A stretch of DNA of 20,310 nt, from positions 1-20,310 of the forward strand of contig MVBO01000205.1 in the NCBI GenBank assembly GCA_002261195.1. The letters are read 5' to 3'. The notes beneath the pieces are model-generated. The model ran no database searches, was not told the DNA's origin, and saw nothing but the letters and a program-made list of their open reading frames with translations. The stretch comes from Bifiguratus adelaidae. Its lineage: Eukaryota; Mucoromycota; Endogonomycetes; Endogonales. The translations under genes were made by a program, and so were the position numbers. Below are positions 1-12,502 of the stretch, piece after piece. Numbering within the stretch: the stretch's first letter is position 1; the number at the start of each line of letters is the position of its first letter.

Positions 1-545
1 CACTGTGCGTGCCATCGCTAGTATACGATTGTGGCGGTGAAAGTGGGACTTGACTAGGCGAGGGAACACCGGAAGAAAGTGGGGGTGTGCTTGCAGAGTG
101 AGGTTGTGGAGGAGTCAGAGGTTGGCCTTGTGAGCTTGTACGGTGGGTTCTTTGGTGATCCTCTGAGTGAGTCTTTTCATGCTTCTTCAAGTCTTGAGGT
201 CTTTTGAAGGATTTGTTGCAAATCTAGGAACGGTGTTGTGAGCATCGCATTGTAGGGTAGTAAAGAAACCAGCAATAAGATCGCCTGACTCACCTCGCAG
301 TTGTGCGGTTTCAGAGGGACATGAACACGAAGATGGGATGTAATATGATCTCTCTTCACGGTATTTACGCCGCAGTTCTCCCAACCGCACTTTAAACAGA
401 GATTATTTGTTGACTTTCTGCCCACATGTTCGTTCGTCAAGTGTAGATAGAGCTGCTCAGGGTCTTCATATTGCTTCTTGCACTGCCCCCAGCGGCAGCT
501 GATAAGGTCATTCACTGCGGGCATAGTAGGATGCCGACTTGCCAT
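1..545 (-). CDS. pacC: PacC/Rim101-like C2H2 zinc-finger transcription factor, 5' part
   Basis: This is the N-terminal part of the ambient-pH regulator of the PacC/Rim101 family, a nuclear factor activated by proteolysis at alkaline pH. Coding exons are 545-294 and 223 to beyond base 1; the 70-nt intron 293-224 runs GTGAGT to CTAG. Three zinc fingers are visible: C17-x4-C22/H35-x4-H40, C53-x4-C58/H71-x3-H75, and C83-x2-C86/H99-x3-H103, the last built across the splice. The linkers [17 protein letters not shown] and KRPQDLKKH are diagnostic of the family. A Ser/Pro/Gln-rich tail follows and leaves the window open, so the cleavage-site region is not seen. The ATG at 545 puts finger 1 only about 16 residues from the start, shorter than I recall for ascomycete PacC (about 70-80). 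An extra upstream exon cannot be excluded. Confidence 0.93.
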
Positions 546-620
546 TCACTCGAAAACAGTGCAAACAAGAGATAAAAGAGCAAATAGAGCAAAAGTATTG
601 GACCCTATGAAATATGCCAA

Positions 621-652
621 GTGAAAGTGAAAGAGAAAGAGAACCGAAAAGA
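621..652 (-). promoter_or_regulatory. Pyrimidine-rich tract upstream of the PacC-like gene
   Basis: Read on the minus strand, this stretch is an almost unbroken run of C and T lying 76-107 bp upstream of the PacC-like ATG. CT-rich tracts just upstream of the start are common in filamentous-fungal promoters. It also lies within about 160 bp of the bL12 stop codon, so the 546-776 interval serves as bL12 3' flank and PacC promoter. No clear TATA box was seen. Confidence 0.4.
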
Positions 653-776
653 GTAATAACAGAGCGCCAAGACTTGTCAGAAAGGAACCACCGGGCAAAC
701 CGTCTATGGATGAGCTGGAAATTCTTTTTTGATGAATTAAAAGCCTCTTGGCAATTGCCTGTTATGGTACACTTGT

Positions 777-1336
777 CTATTCTAGAGCGACTGTAGCACC
801 TACAGCCTCCAGAGCCTTCTTTAGCTTCTCGGCTTCCTCCTTGCTCACACCTTCTTTGACTACTTTGGGAGCACCTTCTACGAATTTCTTGGCCTAATAA
901 CGTTTGAGTTTGGTAGTGATGTGGAAATCATTTATCCTTACCTCGACCAAATTCATTCCGGGAATCAATCCCTTGATTTCTCGGATGACCTTGGCTTTGG
1001 AGGCAGCATCGACCTTTTCAAGTTTGACAGTAAAGTCTGATTTCTCGGCAGGTTTTTCTTCTTCGGCAGCAGGAGCAGCTGCTGGGGCACCTCCTGCTGC
1101 AGGGACTGCCATAGGCATGGCAATGTCTTGAATATTCAATCGGGCCTATGATGGTGTGAGATTGATTCTCCAAATCTATCAAATGCAATAAATACCTTCA
1201 ATGCTGAGACAAGATCGGCAGTTTCCAATAAAGTAAGAGTGGATATTTGATCTACGATGCCTGCGACTTTGGGGCTCGCGGCAGCGCTAGCGTCCGGTGT
1301 AGGTAGTTTTTCGTTCTCGGTGGCATATGATCGCAT
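777..1336 (-). CDS. Mitochondrial large-subunit ribosomal protein bL12m
   Basis: The product is the L7/L12 stalk protein of the mitochondrial ribosome, which recruits translation factors. Exons are 1336-1196, 1145-942 and 893-777, with introns of 50 and 48 nt, giving 153 residues from the ATG at 1336. The N-terminal dimerisation part is clear ([20 protein letters not shown], then NIQDIAMPM). An Ala/Pro hinge ([20 protein letters not shown]) follows, then the C-terminal domain ending [20 protein letters not shown] and [13 protein letters not shown]. The C-terminal domain is split exactly at LVE|AKK. The residues after the ATG ([10 protein letters not shown]) look like the end of a cleaved mitochondrial presequence. 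The frame stays open upstream to a stop near 1388 with no further ATG, so a presequence exon upstream is likely and the annotated start is provisional. Confidence 0.92.
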
Positions 1337-1796
1337 CGTTACAGCGAAGGCGCTGGAGCAGAGATAATAATAAGCCTTGGTGGTTCCTAGCTAGCCTGCG
1401 CGTCCTTGATCCCGCACAGATCAGATCCCTACCTTCGTTGTTTTGTCATGCATTGGCGAGATCGGATCACAAGGCCAGATAGTGGTTTTCTTACTATTGT
1501 GTGACGTAACTGTAGGTATGGGCATAAGTGCGTGCCTAGCGCATACTATTACTGTGCAGATCCGATAAAACTTACCATGTTTCCTGAATTGACTTGTGAC
1601 AAAGCTGGCAAAAACGTTCAAAAAACTCCAGCGAAAAAACAAAATTCATCACGTGATACCATTTTCGTACATTTTGTGGACTTCTCGAGCGCCATGGTAC
1701 GGGACGGCTGGTCAGGAGAAAGTATCACGTATGAATAGGGTATGAAATGACAAGCTTTTAAATATCTTCCTTGGCTAAAAACTCGTCCCAATGGTC
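1337..1796. other. Intergenic region between bL12m and the Zn2Cys6 gene
   Basis: This 460-bp interval is upstream of bL12m and downstream of the transcription factor stop, both on the minus strand. It probably hides the bL12m presequence exon. On the minus strand there is a good donor (GTAAGT) at about 1576 after a short ATG-led frame starting at 1649. There is also a pyrimidine-tract acceptor (CTCCAG) at about 1354 whose phase would join it, but the encoded peptide is acidic and not a convincing targeting sequence. A second possible donor (GTAGGG) lies near 1432. I see no independent gene. Confidence 0.4.
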
Positions 1797-4279
1797 CTAA
1801 TTGAGCGAAGATGGCATAGACTGCAAATTTCGCCTATTGCTCGTTGTAGGAGACATGAGGTCGAAATTTGGCCCGATGCTGTAATCAGTCACGATCGCGT
1901 TAAACGAGTTGATGGCGTCTCCTGATGTGACATTATTATTGTTCCACATCGACTGGGATGCGTTCGATTCCGATGAATTGACAAACTGATTGACGTTGCC
2001 GCCTTGTTGACTAGAAGGTCCGGATATGCTAAGTGTGAGTGTGAGGGCTTGCGACCCAAATCTATATTTTGCATCTGAGCCAGCATCAAGATCAGCGATG
2101 TTGTCTTTGGTGCGACTGCGCAGGCTTCTAGGGCCTTGTCAAAGAAGCTGAGAGTTCGCTGTAACCCTGCAATATTTTCTCGAGATACTACGCCATCGGT
2201 CGAGCAAGTGTTGTAAAGCTGAATCAACGCTGCTTGGAAACTTCCAAAAAGTGCTACTCTCCAAGGGAAACCCATCTCGATCGGAAAAGTGTATTTTGAC
2301 GTGATGTCCGTGATCGCGGCGGCAGCAGTAGTACAGCGCTGCAGTGAATAGTTATTCGTTCTTCAGCCGCATCAGTATGGGCTTGGACGTAGGGGCGATG
2401 GAGAAGTATGACGACTGTATAATAGGTAATATGCAAAACAGCTGGGGCAATCGCGACGTCAGACGGACGCTCAACTTAAACAGAGTTGTAGGCGGCACTC
2501 ACCTGCCATAATCTCTAAGTCTGGTGCGACACTTCGTAAGGCATATTTCGGCTTGATAGCGGCCATCCAAGCTGAAAGCCGAGCTTCGACATTATCGATG
2601 GTCTCCCTTGCATATTGTTGGGTATCGGATGAATAGCTGAGACTCATGATCGTATTCAGTATCTTTGTTAGTCTAATAATCTGGACGATGGCGTCGGCTT
2701 TGAAGGTAATGCAAGGGCCAGTTTCTTTGGCGAATGGCATTTGGAATACTTCCGAGCTGGGGGCTTGCGCGTCAAATAACTCAGCACTTGGTATGTCTGC
2801 CTCCTGTATGCTCATCAATGGCCTTGTCCCGTTGGCAGCACAAGCCCATTGTTCCAATGTATAGCAAATCCACCAAGTTACGCAGTGGGATCGTTCCTCG
2901 TCATCCATTTCTTGCCAATCCCCGTCCTGGTTGACTTTGAGCCTGAAACACTTTTGAGATGGGGTTAAAAGTGGGCACGTCACAACATGAACTACTAACG
3001 TTTTCAGCCGCCTTCCGAACATATTCATTCTGCCCAAAGTCATCCGACATCTGGCCCACATATAGGAATAGTAAAATGAGCCCTTGACAGGCTTCCCAAC
3101 CCAGCTCTTGCCCTAGGTGTTCCACCATATTGACGGCCTTGTTGGCAAAGAACTCTGCCAATCCATGCTTTTCATGCTCGTCGATTTCGGACTTAAAGTT
3201 AGCGCATCGGGCACCTACAGCAAGTACACTGTCAAGCCGGAATTGCTCGGCCATAGAACGTTGTAGATTCTTTGAGATTTGGATGATCCGCCGAGTATTG
3301 AGGATGGGTATTCTAGGATGGACGCGTAAAAGATAGCTATTCCCCTATCAGTACGCGCATAAGAAACCGGATAAGGCGATTTACTTGGTAAGCATCTCTG
3401 CCAATTGCGAACTTTGAACGCCTTCTTGCTGAGCTGTATTCATATTTGAAAGCGTACTCGGCTCTTGGGTGCCAATATAGATTGCGCCTGGGTCATTGGA
3501 AAGAGGTGTCAGCACCAGGTTTGTACCTGCGTTTTCCCAAATGTCACCCGGACTGATAGCCCTGTGGGAGCTGGATTGTCCGCTCAATTGGTCGAGGACT
3601 GGCACGTTCGAGGGTGATAATGTATCGACATGATCTGGGCTTGCATATGGACTTGGCAACGAAAAGTAGTCAGACCCTTCCACACTCGGAGGGGAAATGT
3701 TTGGACTGGATCCTGCGGAACTGAAATGTATGTTGCTAAAGTGGCTGGACAACAATCCAACAGGTTCGTCTGGCGACATATTGTGGTACCCATAGCTGGC
3801 AGCCATGGTGCTTATTCCGAGCTCTGGCGTGAGGTAATCTTGGGTAGTTTGCTGATTTTCAAGATGGTGTGCTATTGGATGCACTGTAGTAGGTCGTTGC
3901 CAGTAATCATTTTCTTCATGATGTGCTCGTTCTTTTGAATCATGCAGCATGTGGAGTTTCGTGAAATCCTCATCGATAGTATCCGTGCTGGGACGACATC
4001 AGCGGCGAAGCATTGACATTGCGCAATTCTTTACTCACCTCTTGCTCTTCTTCTTGCTGTTGGCGATCAAGATACATTCTGAATTGCTGTTTTTGCAATT
4101 TGTGCACGGATGACATATATCGGCGTCGCACTTAATCTTTTTTCGACGACATTTATCGCTGCAAGGTCCATGAATGCTAAGGAGAGATAACAAAAGATGG
4201 CTTACCAAGCTCGGCTCGATCTTAATCGCCGAAAACCTCTATCGTCAAGTGGCAGATACAAGGGTGGGAACCTGGACAT
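1797..4279 (-). CDS. Zn2Cys6 / fungal_trans transcription factor with apparent frame breaks
   Basis: This is a fungal zinc-cluster regulator. Exons are 4279-4206, 4158-4039, 3987-3385, 3336-3000, 2950-2503 and 2441-1797, with introns of 47, 51, 48, 49 and 61 nt. The DNA-binding cluster RACDKCRRKKIKCD ... C-x2-C-x6-C begins near residue 23, its first Cys codon being assembled across intron 1. A Ser/Pro-rich, probably disordered linker fills exon 3. The fungal_trans domain follows, with YLLRVHPRIPILN, DGDWQEMDDEERSHCVTWW and a later HITYYTVVILLHRPY. The frame shifts by one base near 2336-2350, and again near 2055-2057 where a GGG run interrupts NIDLG/SQALTLTL. After the second shift a Ser/Asn-rich tail runs to TAG at 1797. 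Allowing for both, the exons add up to about 742 residues. The first break could instead be a 50-nt intron with a poor donor (2388-2339). Its target genes are unknown. Confidence 0.82.
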
Positions 4280-4560
4280 CGGGAGAATTCTGGTTGCCGA
4301 TGCTGTAACGGAGGTGGCGTATGGTCGCAGAATTCTGGACTTAGAAACGGCGAAGGAATGGTGTCTGCTAACAATGGCGACGGTGTTCGATCAAGCGGTA
4401 CCGTCGGTCCAGGTGCCAAGCTAAGGTAATCCACGGGCACAGCGATCGCTGCGGAAGCCTGCACTTTGATGATCGGAGATTCCTGCGTAGGTGTTGTCTG
4501 CAGGTTCGGGCTGACCGAAAGCGGTATTAAGGATGGCTGATCTGTCCAATGTGGATCCAT
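4222..4560 (-). other. 113-codon Ser/Pro/Thr-rich open frame upstream of and overlapping the Zn2Cys6 start
   Basis: An ATG-led frame (ATG 4560-4558, stop 4224-4222) lies on the same strand as the transcription factor but in another frame, and overlaps its first exon. Its composition (many SP, TP and PQ pairs) resembles the disordered N-terminus of a fungal regulator. I found no splice that joins it in frame to the zinc cluster. It may be a chance open frame, a long upstream ORF or part of an alternative 5' exon. No homolog is recognised. Confidence 0.3.
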
Positions 4561-5118
4561 CACACAAGGCACCACCGGTGAGAAAGAATGCGCACTCGAA
4601 AATTGGAATTGAGCATGACAATGGCTTGGTGTGTGCCAAATTGCATTGATTGCTGCGAAATGTCTCAATTCGTTCCATGGTTAGACGTTTGCCGAGACAC
4701 TGATGGAATCAAACCCTTACCCTATAACAAATTGAGCGCAAGGGTAATGCGAGAACGCGAGCTACAACCTTATGAGGTGACAAAGCCTCCATCATGCCAA
4801 AACCGTCAAAAAGACGATGTAGATTCTGCCTCATGAAGTTCCAATATCAAACAATTGAGCCACCACCAGCATGCTCAAATCTCCTTGATTAGCAACCATG
4901 GATCAAGACACTGGCCGTTTGACTTTATTTTACTGCACCACCTGCATACATCCTGTCAGCGCATGCCAAAAGATCAAGCACGGACCGCACCATCCCCGAA
5001 TCAAAAAGCACGCGAATGCTCCGGTAAGGCTCGTTTTTACTCTACTGCCTGTGTTATGCATGAATTGGCCCAGACTAAATTGCCTGTATCCTGTAAGAGA
5101 AACAGGTAGATTCGATCC
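4280..5118. promoter_or_regulatory. Divergent promoter region between the Zn2Cys6 factor and the AGC kinase
   Basis: This region of about 0.84 kb separates the minus-strand transcription factor from the plus-strand kinase, so it must hold both promoters. No TATA box or known operator stands out. Its left third is occupied by the Ser/Pro-rich open frame ending at 4222. In its right part a plus-strand ATG at 4898 opens a 42-codon frame ending exactly at a good donor (GTAAGG at 5024), which could be 5' coding or leader sequence of the kinase transcript. Confidence 0.5.
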
Positions 5119-5259
5119 ATGGATACACCGACCAAAGTGCCCCTTCTTGTGAGCAAGGATGTGGATCTTCACACGCAGATACCCTCGTCCATTGTTCATC
5201 ACAGTGTCATTAGAGCCATTGAAACTCGGCCAATCAAAATGCATTCCAGGCGTTCCTAG
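5119..5259 (+). other. Possible alternative 5' coding exon of the kinase
   Basis: An ATG at 5119 opens a 46-codon frame (MDTPTKVPLLVSKDVDLHTQ and on) that ends at TAG 5257-5259. A GC-AG intron 5250-5313 (64 nt, ending TGGCCCAG) would remove the stop and join the frame, in phase, to the kinase frame seven bases before the ATG at 5321. The amino-acid sequence looks protein-like, but the GC donor (AG|GCGTTC) is weak. It is listed separately because it would change the kinase N-terminus. Confidence 0.35.
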
Positions 5260-5320
5260 TTTTAAACTGATTAGGATTTTGTCGCCAACTGCCCTTTTGC
5301 TCGTATGGCCCAGTGAAGAG

Positions 5321-7450
<2,130 letters not shown>

Positions 7451-7473
7451 GCCAACGTTCCTGTACATGATTA

Positions 7474-7479
7474 AATAAA
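7474..7479 (+). terminator. AATAAA polyadenylation signal of the kinase gene
   Basis: A canonical AATAAA lies 24 bp after the kinase stop codon, inside the 135-bp gap to the convergent zinc-finger gene. This is the usual position for a polyadenylation signal. Clear AATAAA copies were not seen after the other stop codons in the window. Confidence 0.5.
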
Positions 7480-7585
7480 AGGTACGGCATACGTGCCATG
7501 TGATAACAAACGACCAAAGCACAGTATATCACCCCAAACAGTATTTTACAAGAACAGAAGATAAGCCAACTTTTTCAAAGAATAT

Positions 7586-8486
7586 TCATTCCTGTGCAAG
7601 TGGCACCATTTGCTCTTTTACTTCGGTCGTTGAAGCGCGTCTTCCATGGTCCATATTGACCAAGATGGCAGCCGCTTCTAGTAATTGAACTTGTTGATGC
7701 TTGGATAGCAAGAATTTGGATGCCAAACCTACGCCAGAGGATCAATAACCACTTCACGCCTTACGAGTAAGACTTACCCCACTCTTCTGAATGTTCCCAG
7801 CGATGCTTGGACAAACAATTGGGATGTTTATAAACCTTGCCACACTCTTCACACCGATAATTGGTCCCATTCGCCTTGTCTTTGGGCGATTCTGATAAGG
7901 ATGCTAGCCGATGCTTGCGTGTAACTTCAGACAACCGTCTGGGACGACCAGACGGTAACAGACTTTCACCGGGTAAGGAACGCGGTGAGATCGAGTAGGA
8001 CGAATACGAGGATGAATTGCGTTTTGGACTTGGGATAGCCATGGGAGATGATTTGAGTCCGTCGCTATCGTCGCTGCCATCACTCTCGCTCGTCAGCGTC
8101 ATGGCGTTCATGGCTGAAACGGGTATCGAAGGTCGTCGCGATGTGGAAAAATCGTCCGGTGTGGTTAGGTTGACGAAGCCTTTGGCATATGATCCGGAAC
8201 GTCGATGTTCTGAGTTGCGACGACCCTCATTACGCGGCAAACGGCCCCCACCGAGCACACTTTCCTCATCCCTGGAAGCTTCACCTTTGGTCTGTGCGTG
8301 AGCGAGGAGACCTTTGGTTGTGGTCTGTTTTGGTGCTTCCGGAAGTTTGCTCTCTTTCCGCCCATGAGACCGCTCTTCTATGGCAAACTTCTCCACGCCC
8401 TCCTCCGCTCCATTAGATGGTGCCCGTTCCACAAAACCTGCTTTTACTGGTTCCAACTTGGTCCGTGAGTCCAGCGGATGCACCAT
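7586..8486 (-). CDS. Single C2H2 zinc-finger protein with conserved C-terminal extension
   Basis: Exons 8486-7778 and 7728-7586, split by a 49-nt intron (GTAAGT to GTAG), encode 283 residues. The first 200 residues are low-complexity and charged or Ser-rich, so probably disordered. A single C2H2 finger follows, C212-x2-C215-x12-H228-x3-H232 (CGKVYKHPNCLSKHRWEH). Directly after it comes LASKFLLSKHQQVQLLEAAA, which I recall as a conserved pairing in a family of uncharacterised fungal zinc-finger proteins. The second exon restores exactly this conserved block, which supports the splice. The role is probably nuclear and DNA-binding; targets are unknown. It is convergent with the kinase and downstream of Kap123. 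Confidence 0.88.
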
Positions 8487-8664
8487 GGTGAAAATGTAAA
8501 GTTCCAGAGAGTAACGTCCTTTCTAGTGCTGTAGACTACGCAGCGTCAAGGACACAATAGAAGAAAAGGATAGTATAGGTTACCAAGAGCAAGAGCCAAA
8601 AAGTGCAGGGAAGAGAAGGAAAAGGACCATAGAGCATCTATTGTATAATTAATTAAATGGATCT

Positions 8665-11600
8665 TCAGAGAAAGGCGGAAAGGGGGCTTTGGTTGATCTG
8701 GAGATCAGGCATTTGGCCATTCAAAGCCCTTACGAGATCAATCAAGTGCTGGCGAGTGGCTGGCTGCAATTGCGATTCATCCGGGAGGACTTGCTGGAAG
8801 ATGTTCAAGAAGCTGGGTATATGCGACATGCACTATGGAGAGAGATCAGTAGGATGGCGTGATCGAGGTCCACAAACTTACAAATGAGTTGTTGTTCTGA
8901 AACAAGGAGATGATGCATTGGTATACAGGCTCGTTCTCCTGGAAATCAACCTTCAAGGGAAGGGCTGTGACGAAAACGGGCAAGACTTGATCCAATGGGA
9001 CGGCAGATGCGTTTCTCAAAATCATACGAGCAACAGCACCAGTAGCATTGTCGGTTGCATTGGGTAGCGTCGCCGTTTGGAACAGCGGGTACAAGGCGCT
9101 CAGAATGGCCTGATATTGGCTGCGTAGGCAAATATAAGTAATGACGACGCGCTGAGCTGCCACAAAACACTTACGAAGTGACGTCGTTCTGACTGTAAGC
9201 ACAAACAACACCAATACCGTAGGCAGCGTTACTCTTCACCTCTTCCTCCTCATCGGTCAAACTGTGTAGGAAGATATTCATGAGATTGTCGGTGAATGGG
9301 GTCAAGGTAGTCTGGACACCGGCAGCAACTTCTCCGAGACATCCCACAGCCATGGAGCGATCAGCAGTTGGTTTCGAAGGTTTCTAAAGAATAAGAACCA
9401 AATAAGCAAAGATTCGTAAGGAAAAGTAATGCCGGCAAGCGGTGACTTACGTAGTACTTTGAAATTTGTTGTATGAAGACTCCAAGGTATGGTGCGAAAG
9501 AATCCTTCAAGACAAGCGCCATTGCGCCTACCATATCTGAGGCGGAGCTGATGAGCATAGATTCCAGTTCCGCGAGTTCGTCCTGATCAATATCGCCATC
9601 CTCTTCATCAACAGTTTGACATACTGACTTGCGATCAAAAATTTCGGTCAATCGCTGTGCGGCAAGCTCGTGATCTGTGCACATCATAAGTCTTGTTCAA
9701 TTATCAAAGCACATGTTGAAGACTCACGTTCCGCGAGGACTGCCGGGCCCATCAATCGTAAAATCTCATTGAATTCGGCGCATATTTGGGTAACGACCCC
9801 CCTTAATTTGTTTAAGACTTTGTTCGGGCATCAAAAGGCAGCCACTTACTTGTCATCCTCTTCTTCCCACATCTTAAAAACAGCGGGTACCACAAGGGCC
9901 AAAACATTGGCAACGTTCTCGTGAACAGAATACTTGACCGGCAAACCAGCTTGCCAATCCGGTGGGTTTGACATGAGGTAAAAAGTCTTCAAGTAAGTGA
10001 ACAGACTGCCCACAACGGCCTTTCGGACACCTTCCGAAATGTGAGCAGAGAGAGTGACAAGTTCGTTGAGGGCGTTCTCAACATAAGGCAGGAAAGCCGA
10101 GCGGGTATGCTGGAAAAGTTCGCCGAGAGCGTCAGCAGCCACTTCTTTTTCGTCCGCAATTGCCGAGTTGAAATTGAAGCCTGCCAACAAGTCGTCATCA
10201 TCGTCAAATGCGTCGGTTGTCAAGTCAATTTCGCCTTCCAGATTGAAGTCATCTTTCTCCTCTGCACGGCACGATTCAAAGATTTGCGGCATGATCGTGG
10301 GGAGATAGACGGCAAAGTCACCCTCAAAAACGCGAGCAAGAATAGCGTAAAGGCAGTATGAGCATTCCCGGAGTCGAGAATTGTCATATTGCATGCCTTC
10401 CAACGCTAATTGCATTGTAGGTTGAACGAAGGGTGCGAAAGCCTCCTTGCCGACAGCTTCGGCAACGGCACCAACCGTATCAGTCGCAACGCCACGAAGT
10501 AGCAGATCGTCAGGAGTATCTTTCAAGGTCATCAAATGCTGAAGCCGAGGAATGACCGTATTAAAGTATGGCTGGAAAGCGGCACCCGCAGAGTGAGCAG
10601 CGCTGCCGATGGCGGCAGTGACTGTGGCCTTGGTCTCGTTTTGAGTAGCATTGTCCAGGAGAACGATGAGCTTCTCCATGAGAGTGGGAAGATATTGCAA
10701 AACTTCTTCTTGCAAGCTTTCGAGGATAGCATCCAGAGCGTTGCAGGCTTGCTTTGTGATGTCGGCATTGCTGTCATCCATAAGGTTTAAGACAAGCGGC
10801 AAGAGAACGGCGTGACTTTCGGCTATTTCATCGGGGAGTTCATCAGCGAAAGCGCCCAGGCAGATGCACGCAGCTCGTCTAGCCACAAATTGGTGGTCTT
10901 GAAGACCAGTACAGACGATGGGTAGTAGTTCGGCGTACTTTGGACGAATGTAATCCGCACAGCCTTCAATAACAACCGCGAGAGCCATCATTCCAGCCTT
11001 TCTGGCATTGGCATCCCCACTCTGCATGTATTCCATAACCAGTTTGTGTACATGCGGGAACACTTGTTGCGGTGGAAGGTTGGTAGCGAGCGAATTGAGA
11101 ACCTTGAATGCCATTTTCGATGGAGCCTCTTCGTCGATATCCTCCGGTTCTTCCTCAACGCCAATGGGCATCACACGCTCGATAATGGGAGCAACAAGTT
11201 TCAGAGACTTGAGCTTGCTTTGCTTGTAGACGGCGGCCCACATGAGGAAAGAGAGACCCATGACACGAATGCTTTCATCGTATTCCTTGTTTGCACCAAC
11301 ATTGATGAAGAATTCCACAAGCTGAGAAAGGTGCTTGGAAACAAGCGGCGTCTCCAACATTAGCAGAGTGTCGAAAACCTCAAAACCTTTGGTGGCGTTC
11401 TCTTCGTCGTTTTCATGAAGGCAGCCTTGGAGTACGTTCACCATGGCAGGAATGAGCTCTCGATAGGTGTTCTAAGTCAGTGGTTTGTAAGCCACATCTT
11501 GAATAAGGTCGGCCGGACTTACAATTTCCTGCTGTTGATCAGGCTCAAGGAATTCCGCAACCTTGCCGAGGGTTCTGCAGGCAGATTGAGAACACATTGT

Positions 11601-12408
11601 CGAATTCAAGTTGTCCAATACTTACTGCAAGGAAGTGACCCTAACAACCTTGCTCTCCGGGTCGCTCAGCAAAGGCCCAAAGAGGTGGATGGAATCCATC
11701 AAGCGATCAATGAAAATTTCGGAAGCCGTTTCGAATATAGTGTAAATCACATAGACTCCAACCTTGATACTTCAGGTTAGATTTGATCTGGATGGGAAAT
11801 TCCTATCCAGCTTACCTCGCGATGAGCGGGATGGCCACTGGTACAACACTGATGCAAGAAACCTAACAAGCTATCCCAACGACGCTCTGGAATATCGATT
11901 TTGGCGATGGCAGCAATGACGCGTGCAAGGGAATGACGAACCAGATCACTGTAGGACGTGTTAACGATCTACACTCACCTTTTCAAGTACCTACTGTTGT
12001 TCTTGGAGTACGACTTCGGGAAGGCTTTGTCGAATGCCATCTTGTGTAGGCTGATCGAGTTGCACCCACCACTTGCTGATACGTTTACGCAACTCGACTG
12101 CGGCAAGTTGCTTCACCTGCCAGTGGGGTGACTTGGTAGCAATCTCATACAACGCAGGTACACAAGCACTTTGCGTATAAAATTGTGTGTTCAAGGTCGA
12201 TGTCGCCTAACGTTTCGTCAGCACGGCTTATAACGCGTCATCTGCCTTCGTCGAAACTTACAGTACGGATCGCTTCGGAGTCCTGATCGACTGCGATTTT
12301 CGTCAGGATGTCCAGAAGACTGGACGCATACTCCTGTTGCTAGAATAGAGTTGAGTGCATGTTCATAGCTCCTGCTTATGACGCAGTGTTACGGATACAT
12401 ACTGCCAT
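8665..12408 (-). CDS. Karyopherin-beta of the Kap123 / importin-4 type
   Basis: This is a nuclear import receptor; Kap123/IPO4 carries ribosomal proteins and histones H3/H4 through the nuclear pore with RanGTP. Twelve exons (12408-12403, 12339-12262, 12206-11995, 11948-11816, 11762-11626, 11574-11523, 11471-9850, 9801-9728, 9674-9451, 9383-9175, 9119-8882, 8832-8665) join in one frame of 1050 residues, close to the family length. The importin-beta N-terminal domain spans about residues 25-95 (SPHWQVKQLAAVELRKRISK). HEAT repeats fill the rest. An acidic insert (FDDDDDLLAGFNF) lies past the middle. The first coding exon is only six bases (Met-Ala) before a GTATGT intron. The last intron is 49 nt and uses the CCATAG acceptor at 8833-8834; the later CCCAG would break the frame. 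Confidence 0.95.
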
Positions 12409-12502
12409 AGCGGTGGAGTGACACTCAGGAGCGAGAGGTGGTAACGCGTAAAAAAATGTTAAACTTTTTTGTCTCTTAATGAATTAAAGCAGCCACGCGA
12501 TT

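Noticed and set aside
1421-1642. A 73-codon minus-strand frame that reads like a mitochondrial presequence at its start
   Set aside because: It has no ATG, only a TTG, and a strong splice donor interrupts it. I treat it as non-coding or out-of-frame sequence near the possible bL12 5' exon.
4150-4180. A Zn2Cys6 cluster with abnormal C-x3-C spacing (GPCSDKC)
   Set aside because: It appears only if the acceptor CCTTAG is used, which would leave a 29-nt intron. The next AG (CTTGCAG) gives a 47-nt intron and restores the canonical ACDKCRRKKIKCD.
8833-8881. Apparent premature end of the Kap123 C-terminus
   Set aside because: It results from choosing the later CCCAG acceptor. The CCATAG acceptor at 8833-8834 keeps the frame and yields the expected C-terminal helices.
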